Source of the DNA: CAYNYM01 sp964644375
GTDB taxonomy: Bacteria > Desulfobacterota > DSM-4660 > Desulfatiglandales > HGW-15
Assembly (NCBI GenBank): GCA_964644375.1
Contig: CAZXWJ010000076.1
Span: forward strand, 1 to 16,599
Direction of reading: 5' to 3'
DNA length: 16,599 nt
The notes below the pieces were generated by a model, which was given only the letters and a program-made list of their open reading frames with translations, was not told the DNA's origin and ran no database searches. Every line of letters starts with the position of its first letter. Position 1 is the stretch's first letter. Positions 7,306-15,196 of this stretch are shown piece by piece. A program made the position numbers and the translations under genes.

Positions 7306-7600
7306 AATCATTTCTCTGTGTGTCAGATTCTCTTTTGAGATGCCCCAGGGCCATAACCTTGAGCCGGCCCGCCTCTCTTTGACCTCGGATTCGAATCGCA
7401 TTCCGACCCCGTACCGAATAAAGGGGGCGGCGGACAACCATAGCATGACGCCGTGATAAGATTCCGGGAACCCTTTCAGGGGCCGGGCAACATGTCCTCC
7501 CCCGAATGAGCGGTCATCATATTGACCAAGGCTCAGGGAGTTCACGAAGAGAATAAACTAATCATTATACATAAAAAGGGAAAGAAAAAAAATCTGAAAG
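7306..7600. other. Spacer upstream of secA
   Basis: About 295 bases between the M23 peptidase stop and secA. It contains a TATAAT (minus strand, 7564-7569) with only a T-rich -35 region, and a perfect 10-base palindrome GATTCGAATC (7388-7397) inside a larger TCGGA/TCCGA inverted pair. The secA frame is open through most of it, but the encoded residues resemble nothing I know. No secM-like separate ORF is convincing. Confidence 0.4.
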
Positions 7601-8524
7601 CTAATTGAGGATGTATCGGAGTGGATCGACGGGTACACCGTTCAAATGGACCTCATAATGAAGATGCGGGCCTGTAGTACGACCGGTTAAGCCGACCAAC
7701 CCGATCTTATCGCCCCGCTTGACGGACTGCCCCTTTTTTACCAGGAATTTCTTCAGATGGGCATATCGGGTCTTGAGGCCGTGATGGTGATTGAGGGTTA
7801 TGATATTGCCGTATCCATAATCCTTCTTGGCCGATGTTACAATGCCGTCGGCCGAGGCTATGATTGGGGAGCCCATTTTCGTGCATATGTCAAGGCCACG
7901 ATGAAATTCCTTCTTGTTTGTGAAGGGAGAGATCCTGTAACCGAAGCGGGAACTTATCCACCCCCTGGCCGGCCAGATAGAGGGCGTGCTGGTCAGCATG
8001 GATTTCTGATTTTTCAGATACCGACTCAATTCCGTCATGTCTTTGGCTTGTAGGGAAATCTCGGTATCGAGGTCATCCAAAGACTGATGCATCTTCCTGA
8101 CCAGTTTTCGATGCCCCTGATCGCGGATAAATGCGGGGTCCAGGAGGGCGGGATCCGAACCTCCGACCCCCAAAAGCTGGGTATTGTCCTCGCTCGTTTC
8201 AACGTTGGTCATGACCCTCAACTGATTCACAAAGGCCTTGGATTTAACCAAATCTTCACTTATTCGGTTGATCTTCCGAGCCAACGTGACGAGCTGAACG
8301 TTCTTGGCCCTGTTTTCTTCCTCCAGCCCGGTTAGTTGGGGCATTTGTTTTTTGATGACCCAGTAATCCCGGATCAAATAGGCGAGGCCGATACCGAGGC
8401 CCAGCAAAACAATGCAGGAAAACATGAACGCCGCTTTGGGGATTTTAAGCTGTCGGGTTCGACTACTTCCGTCAGGCAGGAATAATATGGTAATTTTTTT
8501 GGCGGCCAAGGCGTTCTCTCTCAT
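7601..8524 (-). CDS. Membrane-anchored M23 (LytM-type) metallopeptidase
   Basis: A 307-residue protein with a short cytoplasmic N-terminus, one membrane helix at about 31-51 (AAFMFSCIVLLGLGIGLAYL), a helical, probably coiled-coil region from about 58 to 175, and a C-terminal LytM domain from about 183. Zinc ligands are visible: H208 and D212 in HRGLD, and H289 in GPHLHYEV, with H256 (RYAHLKK) as the usual catalytic partner. All active-site residues are present, so it is probably an active periplasmic peptidoglycan endopeptidase rather than a degenerate EnvC-type activator. The substrate crosslink is unknown. The ATG at 8522-8524 is chosen because MRENALAAKK precedes the membrane helix directly and GGA lies five bases upstream; the longer frame adds a Ser/Arg-rich stretch of no evident function. 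It lies just after uvrC. Confidence 0.93.
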   Translation of the reverse strand: MRENALAAKKITILFLPDGSSRTRQLKIPKAAFMFSCIVLLGLGIGLAYLIRDYWVIKKQMPQLTGLEEENRAKNVQLVTLARKINRISEDLVKSKAFVNQLRVMTNVETSEDNTQLLGVGGSDPALLDPAFIRDQGHRKLVRKMHQSLDDLDTEISLQAKDMTELSRYLKNQKSMLTSTPSIWPARGWISSRFGYRISPFTNKKEFHRGLDICTKMGSPIIASADGIVTSAKKDYGYGNIITLNHHHGLKTRYAHLKKFLVKKGQSVKRGDKIGLVGLTGRTTGPHLHYEVHLNGVPVDPLRYILN

Positions 8525-8609
8525 CGAGGTCCGTGAAAAAGGCGAGCGAAAGTTTCGAGAAATTAACACAAGAAGCTTCGATTTGTCAACCCCTATCAAG
8601 TCACCTAAA

Positions 8610-10424
8610 TCACCCTAAAAATTGTTTAATATCCCTGGCAAGTGACGGGCTGATACCCGGGACCTTCATGAGATCCTCAAGGCTTACCCTGCGGATCCTC
8701 TCCGTATCGCCAAAATGCTTCAGCAAAAAATTTTTTCGTTTTGGACCGATACCCGGTATCCTGTCCAACTCGGAGGTGAGCAGGCTCTTTTGCCGGAGTT
8801 TGCGGTGATACGTCACCGCCCTTCGATGGGACTCATCCCTGATGCGCATGAAAAGATGCAGCAAATGATTGTCGGACCTCAGAGGCAGGGGATTCTTGCG
8901 GCCGGGAAGGTACACCCTGTCCGCCGCACCGGTCTCATCGCCCTTGGCGATGGCGGCGAGGGCCGGCGCTTCAGGGCTTTGGAAGGCGTCTACTGCTTTT
9001 TTTGCCGCCATGAGATGCCCTTTTCCGCCGTCCACGAGGAACAGATCCGGCAGATTTTCGTCTTTCATCCGCCTGGAAACCAGTTCGGCCATCATACCAT
9101 AGTCATCGATACCCTCCACGTCTTTTATCCTGTAATTCCTGTACCCTCCCTTGTTTGGAAGACTATCCACAAAGGAGACCACGGCCCCTACCGGCAATTC
9201 GCCCTGGATGTTCGAGATATCCATACCTTCGATGGATCTCGGGGGCCTGTCCAGCTTCAGGAGGGTCCCCGCAAGGGCCATCAGATCCTGGTGCCCGAAT
9301 TCCGCCCGGGTCTCCAGGAGGTTCAAGGCATTGGCCTTTGCCATCTTGACGAGCCGCACCTTCTCCCCCCTCTGGGGGAAGTCGATGGAGACTCGCCTCT
9401 TTGCCAGACCCGATACCCATTCATTAATGGAGAAAAGATCTTCGATGGGTTCGGAAATCAGGATATGTTGCGGAATAAAGGTTTCTCTGTGGTAGTATTG
9501 CTTGAGGAAGGCCTCCATGACCTCCGAGGGTGTGCCCCCCTTGCCCTTGAACTCATAGTCCCTGCTGCCCGTGAGGTAGCCTTTTCGAACAAAAAGGATG
9601 ACGATCTGAAATATCCCGTCCATCTCTTCGAGGCCGACGACATCTAGATCCTCCAGCCTGGGCGAAACCACATGCTGATTCTGTATGACGTGCTCGACCG
9701 CCTTTATTTGGTCTCTGAGCCGGGCCGCCTCTTCGAACTTGAGCTCGTTCGAGGCCCTCTCCATCTTCTCTCGAAGATTTCTGATCAGTTCACGATTGCG
9801 ACCTTCCAGAAAAAGCCGCACCTGATCGACGACTTCCCTGTAATCCTCCACCGAGACATCGCGTGAACACAGGCCCAGACACCGGTTTAGCTGATAATTC
9901 AAACAGGGTCTTGAGCGCTTTCGAAGCATCGGAGTCTTGCATTTGCGGAGCTGAAAAATACCGTCGATCAGTTTCAGGGTCTTGCGAACATCCTGGGCCG
10001 AGGAAAAGGGTCCGAAATAACGTGCGCCGTCCTTTTTTATCCTGCGGACAATGCCAAGCCGGGGATAGGGGGCTTTGACATCGAGCCGCAGGCAGGGATA
10101 TTGTTTGTCATCCCTGAGCAAAATATTGTATCGCGGCAGGTGCTTTTTGATCAGATTGCTTTCAAGAATGAAGGCCTCCGTCTCCGTGGCCGTAAGGATG
10201 TAGTCGAGCCCCTTTGCGCGATTCATCATCAAGGCGGTTTTGTAGGGCAGTTCAGAAATAGGCCTGAAATAGGAAAGGACCCTTTTTTTGAGATTCTTGG
10301 CCTTGCCCACATAGATGATTCGCCCGGAAGGATCTTTGAACAGATATGCTCCCGGGCCTTCCGGCAGGGTAAGTCGAAGGGCGTCAGGGTCTAGATTGTA
10401 TTGGGATATGCGTGTAGAATTCAT
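8610..10424 (-). CDS. uvrC: Excinuclease ABC subunit C
   Basis: UvrC makes both incisions around bulky DNA lesions in the UvrABC repair complex. The 604-residue protein is complete: GIY-YIG nuclease domain at about 22-100 (GAYLFKDPSGRIIYVGKAKN); four cysteines C162, C174, C182 and C186 with the 12-8-4 spacing of the iron-sulfur site known in E. coli UvrC; UVR/UvrB-binding helices at about 211-245; an RNase H-like second nuclease with D402 (GMDISN), D465 (VDGGKGHL) and the DESHRRAVTYHR segment; and two helix-hairpin-helix motifs at the end (IPGIGPKR 556-563, VPGISPS 588-594). The ATG at 10422-10424 is the only reasonable start, with a weak ribosome site. It lies between the GNAT gene and the M23 peptidase gene on the same strand; a functional link with them is not evident. 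Confidence 0.98.
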   Translation of the reverse strand: MNSTRISQYNLDPDALRLTLPEGPGAYLFKDPSGRIIYVGKAKNLKKRVLSYFRPISELPYKTALMMNRAKGLDYILTATETEAFILESNLIKKHLPRYNILLRDDKQYPCLRLDVKAPYPRLGIVRRIKKDGARYFGPFSSAQDVRKTLKLIDGIFQLRKCKTPMLRKRSRPCLNYQLNRCLGLCSRDVSVEDYREVVDQVRLFLEGRNRELIRNLREKMERASNELKFEEAARLRDQIKAVEHVIQNQHVVSPRLEDLDVVGLEEMDGIFQIVILFVRKGYLTGSRDYEFKGKGGTPSEVMEAFLKQYYHRETFIPQHILISEPIEDLFSINEWVSGLAKRRVSIDFPQRGEKVRLVKMAKANALNLLETRAEFGHQDLMALAGTLLKLDRPPRSIEGMDISNIQGELPVGAVVSFVDSLPNKGGYRNYRIKDVEGIDDYGMMAELVSRRMKDENLPDLFLVDGGKGHLMAAKKAVDAFQSPEAPALAAIAKGDETGAADRVYLPGRKNPLPLRSDNHLLHLFMRIRDESHRRAVTYHRKLRQKSLLTSELDRIPGIGPKRKNFLLKHFGDTERIRRVSLEDLMKVPGISPSLARDIKQFLG

Positions 10425-10487
10425 TGGTCTCGGGCCGAAGAGGTCCGGTTATTCATGCTCAGTCGAAGAGGACTGCGTTCTTTGTCG

Positions 10488-11057
10488 TCATTCCCCCTCA
10501 TTCTTCCATCCGAGATATAGCCGTTTGACCATGATCACAAGGTTGTGATAATGGCCCAGACTGTCCTTCACGTAATGTTTCAGCAGTGCTTCCTGAGAAA
10601 AGTCCAGCCTTTTTGCCCCCCTGATTCCCACGACATCCCGATCTTCGACCACTTCCATGACCAGGATTTCCAGGCCCACCGACATGGCAAGGTTCATCAG
10701 GTCGAAAAGTATCCAGGTTCCCAGGTTTTTTTCTCGAAAAGCCGGCACAACGAATACTCGAACCCTCCCGATATGTCGCAGGGCGCCCTCATCGTTTATT
10801 ATGAGCCTGGCACAGGCAATAATCCGTCCCTCCAGGACGGCTACAATGGTCGTCGCTTTTTCCGGGTCCATGCGTTTTACCCACCTTTCAATGACCCGAA
10901 AATCGCTGACATCATCGTCCGTAAACCACCTGTCATCATCGGAAAGCTCTTTGAACATTTCAAAGAGGGGGATTTCGTCACCACTCCGGAGCGGTCTAAA
11001 GGTCAAGCCGGTGCCGTCCTTGAGGATGATCTCTTTGGGATAGTCCTTCTGCGTCAT
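10488..11057 (-). CDS. GNAT-family N-acetyltransferase
   Basis: A 189-residue single GNAT domain. The opening IILKDGTGLTFRPLRSGDE resembles the start of GNAT domains in the AcuA / acyl-CoA-synthetase-associated group, with the RPxRxxDE pattern. The acetyl-CoA-binding motif A is RVRVFVVPAFREKNLGTWIL; the second glycine of the usual R/QxxGxG/A loop is replaced. The C-terminal part ends with a strand HNLVIMVKRL. The substrate, whether a protein lysine or a small molecule, cannot be read from the sequence. The frame is open to 11204, but the ATG at 11055-11057 is preceded by GGGAGA about 9 bases upstream, and the upstream residues are not GNAT-like. It is first in the leftward series and faces the ChaN-like gene across a gap of about 175 bases. 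Confidence 0.88.
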   Translation of the reverse strand: MTQKDYPKEIILKDGTGLTFRPLRSGDEIPLFEMFKELSDDDRWFTDDDVSDFRVIERWVKRMDPEKATTIVAVLEGRIIACARLIINDEGALRHIGRVRVFVVPAFREKNLGTWILFDLMNLAMSVGLEILVMEVVEDRDVVGIRGAKRLDFSQEALLKHYVKDSLGHYHNLVIMVKRLYLGWKNEGE

Positions 11058-11123
11058 AAAACCCGTCTCCCTAATTCTATTTTTTCCCGATGGGCTCGCA
11101 TGAACGTGGAAACAATAGCCTTG

Positions 11124-11140
11124 CTTACCAGAAAGGTAAG
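11124..11140. promoter_or_regulatory. Inverted repeat in the divergent GNAT/chaN promoter region
   Basis: CTTACC-AGAAA-GGTAAG has perfect 6-base arms and lies between the two divergent genes, 67 bases from the GNAT start and 92 from the ChaN-like start. It is a candidate operator for either direction. No convincing -35/-10 pair was found beside it. Confidence 0.35.
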
Positions 11141-11231
11141 TGATAGGAAAGAAAATAGTCAATAAAATTGTATGGGTTGGAGGGGCCTGAGGGTATCGAT
11201 GCATGGACCCTGGACAGCAGGAAAAATTCGA

Positions 11232-12245
11232 ATGTTACAAAAATCAAGCAGATCACGCGAAAGACGACCTTTTCTTCTTGTCATGGCGGTCGTCCTTTTC
11301 ATGCTTCAGGGTTGTGGTACGATAAAAAGAATGCATCCCCCCATGGCCACTCTTCCCGGTACGCCCGGGCATTTCCGGATTGGCCGAATCCTGGATGTCA
11401 AGGCAAGAAAGGCCATCTCCTTTCAAAAACTCATCGAAGATTTATCTTCAAAGGACGTGATCTTCCTGGGCGAGGTCCACGACAATCCCGAACACCATCT
11501 GATTCAGGTGCAGATTTTACAGGCGATCAATGCCCGTTGCGGCCCTACGGATGTGGCCATGGAGGCCTTTCAACGCCCCCGGCAGGATGCCCTTGATCGG
11601 TATCTGGAAGATAAAATTTCAGAAGAGACCTTCCTGCAAACAGTTGACTGGAAGAGGTCATGGGGCTACGATTACCATTTATACCGCCCCCTGCTTCTCT
11701 GGGCAAAAGGAAGCCACAGCCGAATCCTGGCCGTCAATGCCCCTATTGATGCAGTCAGAAAAGTCGCCAGACAGGGACTGAGCAGTCTGACCCCCGATGA
11801 ACGGAATGCCATCGCCGAGGAGATCGACCTGACTCACCAGGCCCATCGCGACTATCTCCGCCAGGTCTATGACCGGCACCGCCACGGGGAACTGGAGTCC
11901 TTCGACTATTTTTATCAAGCCCAGTGCGTCTGGGAAGACACCATGGCGGAAAACATCTCCGCCTTTCTGAAAGAGGGGAGGTCCAAACTGGTGGTCATTG
12001 CAGGCAACGGCCACCTTGTCAACAAATACGGCATTCCGGACCGAACCCTGAAGCGCATTCCCGTGGCCGTGGCGACACTCCTGCCCTTTCCCATCCATGG
12101 AAAGACGGACATTGACGGGGAGGTTGCCGATTATGTCTGGCTGACGCCGGAAGCGCCTCACCGCTTCCGGTTCTTTCATGAGATGAAAAGAAAACCCAAG
12201 ACGCCGAAAAAGGAACCGCCCTCAACGGTAAACTCGAAACCTTAA
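11232..12245 (+). CDS. ChaN-like (DUF399) lipoprotein
   Basis: A 337-residue predicted outer- or inner-membrane lipoprotein. The N-terminus has a basic stretch (KSSRSRERR), a hydrophobic core and a lipobox MLQGC with C28 as the lipidated cysteine. The body matches the ChaN/DUF399 family: VIFLGEVHDNPEHHLIQ early in the domain, DVAMEAFQRPRQ, and VVIAGNGHLVNKYGIP late, with the conserved histidines and glutamate around the presumed haem or metal pocket. ChaN of Campylobacter binds haem and is tied to iron uptake; for most homologues the role is unproven, and nothing nearby here is an iron transporter. The start at ATG 11232 is chosen for AGGAA nine bases upstream and a proper signal peptide. The C-terminal tail (KRKPKTPKKEPP) is basic and probably disordered. 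The next gene begins within a few bases, so the two are likely cotranscribed. Confidence 0.87.
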   Translation: MLQKSSRSRERRPFLLVMAVVLFMLQGCGTIKRMHPPMATLPGTPGHFRIGRILDVKARKAISFQKLIEDLSSKDVIFLGEVHDNPEHHLIQVQILQAINARCGPTDVAMEAFQRPRQDALDRYLEDKISEETFLQTVDWKRSWGYDYHLYRPLLLWAKGSHSRILAVNAPIDAVRKVARQGLSSLTPDERNAIAEEIDLTHQAHRDYLRQVYDRHRHGELESFDYFYQAQCVWEDTMAENISAFLKEGRSKLVVIAGNGHLVNKYGIPDRTLKRIPVAVATLLPFPIHGKTDIDGEVADYVWLTPEAPHRFRFFHEMKRKPKTPKKEPPSTVNSKP

Positions 12246-12258
12246 CTTGGAATTTATT

Positions 12259-12846
12259 TTGACCTTACAACATAAACACCATAAATACGACTTTCGTTTC
12301 TGCCCGGTTTGCGGCGCAAAACTCGAGTCCATCCAATTGAAGAAACATGAACCGGCCAGGCTGGTTTGTACCGAATGTGCCTTTGTATTCTATCTGGATC
12401 CCAAACTTGCGGCCTGTGCCATTGTGGAAAAGGACGGGAAGATCCTGCTCACCAAACGGGATCTCCGGCCCCGCAAAGGAAAGTGGGCACTGCCGGGCGG
12501 GCATGTGGACCGGGGAGAGGTGGTGGAAAAGGCTGCCATTCGTGAGACTGAAGAAGAATGCGGCATCAAGGCCCGCATCACCGGACTCCTGGGGCTTTAT
12601 TCCAACGCCGGGCAGACGGTGGCCCTGGCGGTCTATCTTGCCGAATTCGTTTCCGGGAAATTGGCCGCGCGTGATGAAATCCAGGAGGCGGTATTCCTTC
12701 GTCCCGAAGAAATCCCTTGGGACGATTTGGCCTTTCCGGATACGGTGGCGGCCCTCAGGGATTACTACAAAATCAAGGATTCACTCTCGAATGATGTTGA
12801 CCTGCCCTGCCCTGAAAGGAACCACCAGGGTCTAAACTTTCCCTGA
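12259..12846 (+). CDS. Zinc-ribbon Nudix hydrolase
   Basis: About 195 residues. An N-terminal zinc ribbon, CPVC (C15, C18) and CTEC (C37, C40), precedes a Nudix domain whose box spans about residues 80-103 with all key residues: GGHVDRGE, then REtEEECG. Such proteins resemble NudC-type NADH pyrophosphatases but are shorter and lack the N-terminal NudC domain. The substrate, some nucleoside diphosphate derivative, cannot be assigned. There is no ATG near the start. Candidates are TTG at 12247, one base after the upstream stop, and TTG at 12259, which has GGAA six bases before it and is preferred. The tail after about residue 175 is low in conserved features. It is probably cotranscribed with the ChaN-like lipoprotein gene. 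Confidence 0.88.
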   Translation: MTLQHKHHKYDFRFCPVCGAKLESIQLKKHEPARLVCTECAFVFYLDPKLAACAIVEKDGKILLTKRDLRPRKGKWALPGGHVDRGEVVEKAAIRETEEECGIKARITGLLGLYSNAGQTVALAVYLAEFVSGKLAARDEIQEAVFLRPEEIPWDDLAFPDTVAALRDYYKIKDSLSNDVDLPCPERNHQGLNFP

Positions 12847-12905
12847 ATCCATCGCCTAATTTACCTGTTGTACTTAAAATCACGAATGAGAGGATTTTGA
12901 AAGAC

Positions 12906-14207
12906 ATGATCATCAGCCCCGAAAAGATCGAAACCTTGAGCCCGGACAATCTAAAGGCCCTTATGGATAGATCCATGGAGGATATCTCGTCCATCTACGA
13001 GTATGTGCGCAACATCGTGGAGGATGTGAAAAATCATGGAGATTCGGTCCTTTTGAAAGTCAACAGTGAATTCAAGGCGAACGTTGGGGCCGCGGATCTC
13101 GTAGTCACCAAAGAAGAAATTCAAGAGGCCTATGAACGGGTGGATGAGAATGTAATCAACAGCCTGAAGGCGGCTGCCGAGAATATCACCAGATTCCACG
13201 AGGCCCAGAAGGAACGGGAAATGTGGTCCATAGAAATCCGTGAGGGGATCCTCGCCGGCCGGATCACAAGGCCCATGGATCGTGTCGGGTGCTATGTCCC
13301 GGGGGGAAGAGCCGCCTACCCCAGTACCGTGCTCATGACCGTCCTGCCCGCCAAGGTGGCCGGGGTATCCGAAATCATTGTCACGACCCCTCCCGGGGAA
13401 GGCATGGGTGTCAACCCCGTCACCCTCGTTGCGGCTGATGTGGCGGGTTGCGACCGCATTTTCAAAGTGGGAGGGCCCTGGGGCATCGCAGCCATGGCCT
13501 ATGGCACCTCGACCTTTCCTAAGGTGGTCAAGATAGTGGGTCCGGGGAACAAATACGTGACGGCGGCCAAGATGGTTGTATACGGAACAGTAGACATCGA
13601 CTCCCCGGCAGGCCCGAGTGAGGCCCTCATCCTTGCGGACGAAACCGGAGACCCGGATCTCATTACCTGGGACTTTCTCTCCCAGATCGAACACGATCCC
13701 GACTCTGCAGCCGTCCTGGTCACCACCTCCACGAAACTTGCAGAAGAGGTCTGCAGGATTCTGACCCGGGAATATGCCGATCTTCCCCGCAAAGAAATCT
13801 TCGAATCCTCCCTGACCAAACACTCCCATATTCTTGTGGCCGAGGACATGGATCAGGCCATTGATTTCACTAATGAATACGCAGCCGAACACCTACAGAT
13901 CCTCACCAGGGACCCCTTTATGACCCTGAACAGAATCAGGCACGCCGGGTCCATCTTTCTTGGGCCCTATGCCCCGGTTCCCGTGGGGGATTACGCCTCC
14001 GGGACCAATCATGTCCTGCCCACGGGCAGGGGGGCCCGAATGTTCTCCGGTCTTTCGGTAGACGACTTCATCAAAAAGCCCACCTTTCAATATCTGAGCC
14101 GCGAAGGCCTGTCCTCTCTCAAGGACACCGTCTCCATTCTGGCGGAAGCGGAGGGTCTTCCCATTCACGGCCGGGCCGTTCGGGCAAGGTTCAAGAAAAC
14201 CTCCTAA
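12906..14207 (+). CDS. hisD: Histidinol dehydrogenase family protein
   Basis: A 433-residue, full-length member of the family that oxidises L-histidinol to histidine in two NAD-dependent steps. Expected zinc ligands are present (Q260, H263, D362, H421), as are the catalytic pair E328-H329 (YAAEHLQI), S238 in AGPSE, E416, Y130 and N215 in VGPGNKYV. The usual GGAQAIAA motif, whose Gln contacts NAD in E. coli, reads GGPWGIAA here. This and the lone position outside a his operon leave open a related alcohol dehydrogenase, such as the HpsN-type sulfopropanediol dehydrogenases of the same fold. The ATG at 12906 is preferred over TTG at 12897, because GAGGA lies 11 bases before the former and only 2 before the latter. 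A weak terminator-like hairpin follows about 180 bases downstream. Confidence 0.88.
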   Translation: MIISPEKIETLSPDNLKALMDRSMEDISSIYEYVRNIVEDVKNHGDSVLLKVNSEFKANVGAADLVVTKEEIQEAYERVDENVINSLKAAAENITRFHEAQKEREMWSIEIREGILAGRITRPMDRVGCYVPGGRAAYPSTVLMTVLPAKVAGVSEIIVTTPPGEGMGVNPVTLVAADVAGCDRIFKVGGPWGIAAMAYGTSTFPKVVKIVGPGNKYVTAAKMVVYGTVDIDSPAGPSEALILADETGDPDLITWDFLSQIEHDPDSAAVLVTTSTKLAEEVCRILTREYADLPRKEIFESSLTKHSHILVAEDMDQAIDFTNEYAAEHLQILTRDPFMTLNRIRHAGSIFLGPYAPVPVGDYASGTNHVLPTGRGARMFSGLSVDDFIKKPTFQYLSREGLSSLKDTVSILAEAEGLPIHGRAVRARFKKTS

Positions 14208-14390
14208 CCCAAGGCCAAGTATCTCAATTTACAGGCGTTTAGCCTTTTAAAAAGATGAAAGCCCCTGGTCATGACCCGTCCATAGCTTTGGCGCCAACAC
14301 TGTAATGTGTCATTTCTTCTTAGACCGTGAACCCTGCAAAGGTCAATTGACGCTGCCCCCTCCACACGGAATTTTTGAGACTTTCATCGA

Positions 14391-14422
14391 AAACCTCCTT
14401 ACTCGGGAGGGGCGTGGTTTTT
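14391..14422 (+). terminator. Weak terminator candidate after hisD
   Basis: CCTCC (14394-14398) pairs with GGAGG (14406-14410); flanking AAAACC and GGTTTT can extend the stem across an internal GGCGT bulge. A short T-run (14418-14422) follows. The stem is short and the distance from the hisD stop is large, so this is tentative. The rest of 14208-14390 shows no gene or other feature I can support. Confidence 0.4.
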
Positions 14423-14493
14423 AAAACCTTAACGACTTTCCCTCACACCCTCCTCTTTTTTCCCGGCATTCCACGGTGTTTCAAGAGTTACGA

Positions 14494-14503
14494 TGTAGCT
14501 ACA
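14494..14503. promoter_or_regulatory. Palindrome upstream of the gcvH-like promoter
   Basis: TGTAGCTACA is a perfect 10-base palindrome ending 15 bases before the -35 hexamer of the candidate promoter. The position suits an activator or repressor site for the lipoate cluster. No regulator is encoded in the window. Confidence 0.35.
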
Positions 14504-14518
14504 ATGTGAATAATTTTG

Positions 14519-14547
14519 TTGCCATTCAGGCCTCAATGGTTTATATA
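14519..14547 (+). promoter_or_regulatory. Candidate sigma-70 promoter of the gcvH-lplA cluster
   Basis: TTGCCA (5 of 6 matches to TTGACA) and TATATA (4 of 6 matches to TATAAT) are spaced by exactly 17 bases. A start near 14554 would leave an untranslated leader of about 195 bases before the gcvH-like gene. That leader contains a small hairpin CTGCC/GGCAG (14660-14678) but no riboswitch class I recognise. Confidence 0.5.
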
Positions 14548-14749
14548 GGCCCATGCCATGAAGGCTGCTGGGGGACTTCCCGCTTGGGCTGTTCATCATG
14601 GAAAGGACGAGGGTTTTCGGGTCGAGGGTAACAGGCAAATCGTGTTTCCTTTGATCTCTCTGCCCATGCGACAGGCAGCATGATTTCGAATTTCGTCGCA
14701 GCATCATACATTATCAATAGGAAAACCTTAGAAAAGGAGGATATGCATT

Positions 14750-15196
14750 ATGGCAGACATCAAAGGCTATAGCATGCCGGATGAACTCTATTACCACAAA
14801 GATCATAGCTGGGCGCGAGTGGAAGGTTCCAAGGTGACCGTGGGCATGAACGACTTTTTCCAGAAAGAGGCTGGTGATATTGTGTTTGTCGATCTTCCCG
14901 AAGAAGAGGACGAGGTCAGCCAGGGAGAAACCTGCGGAAAGATTCAGTCACGGAAATGGATCGGCAAACTGGTCTCCCCCGTGGCCGGCGAAATTGTCGA
15001 GATCAATGAGGACCTCGAGGATGACACCAGCCTGATCAACTCGGATCCCTACGGAAAGGGTTGGATCCTGGTCATCGAGGCCTCCGATCTGGACGATGAA
15101 CTGAAAAATCTCATGCAGGGCGATGCGCTGGTCGCATTCCTCGAAGAAGAGATAAGAGTGGCCGAAGAGGAAAAGGCCAAAGCCGAAGAAAAATGA
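14750..15196 (+). CDS. GcvH-like lipoyl carrier protein
   Basis: A 148-residue homologue of glycine cleavage H protein: YYHKDHSWARVEG at the start, VGMNDFFQKEAGDIVFVDLP, then the hybrid-domain hairpin LVSPVAGEIVEINEDLEDD and DPYGKGWILVIEA. The lipoyl-lysine hairpin reads IQSRKWIGKL with K69 at the modified position, whereas glycine-cleavage H proteins read ESVKAAS. The acidic residue before the site is Gln, and bulky Arg/Trp flank the lysine. The C-terminus is longer than usual and ends in a charged helix (EEEIRVAEEEKAKAEEK). No gcvT or gcvP is nearby; instead a lipoate ligase gene overlaps its stop by 4 bases. I infer a dedicated carrier of the GcvH/LbpA type rather than the glycine-cleavage subunit; its partner enzyme is unknown. 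AAGGAGGA, 8 bases before the ATG, is a strong ribosome site. Confidence 0.9.
   Translation: MADIKGYSMPDELYYHKDHSWARVEGSKVTVGMNDFFQKEAGDIVFVDLPEEEDEVSQGETCGKIQSRKWIGKLVSPVAGEIVEINEDLEDDTSLINSDPYGKGWILVIEASDLDDELKNLMQGDALVAFLEEEIRVAEEEKAKAEEK

Noticed and set aside
7380..7400. tRNA T-arm-like string GATTCGAATC upstream of secA
   Set aside because: No 5-bp T stem, acceptor stem or anticodon arm can be built around it; it is a simple palindrome.
7306..7545. 80-codon N-terminal extension of SecA, or a SecM-like arrest peptide
   Set aside because: It is in the secA frame with a GTG start, has no resemblance to SecA or SecM, and a normal SecA start with a ribosome site lies at 7305.
10449..10480. 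CAGTC/GACTG hairpin between the GNAT gene and uvrC as a terminator
   Set aside because: Only a 5-bp stem with no T-run; too weak to support.
14429..14707. 92-residue minus-strand ORF in the gap upstream of the gcvH-like gene
   Set aside because: No recognisable domain, no good ribosome site, and it overlaps the candidate promoter and leader of the cluster on the other strand.
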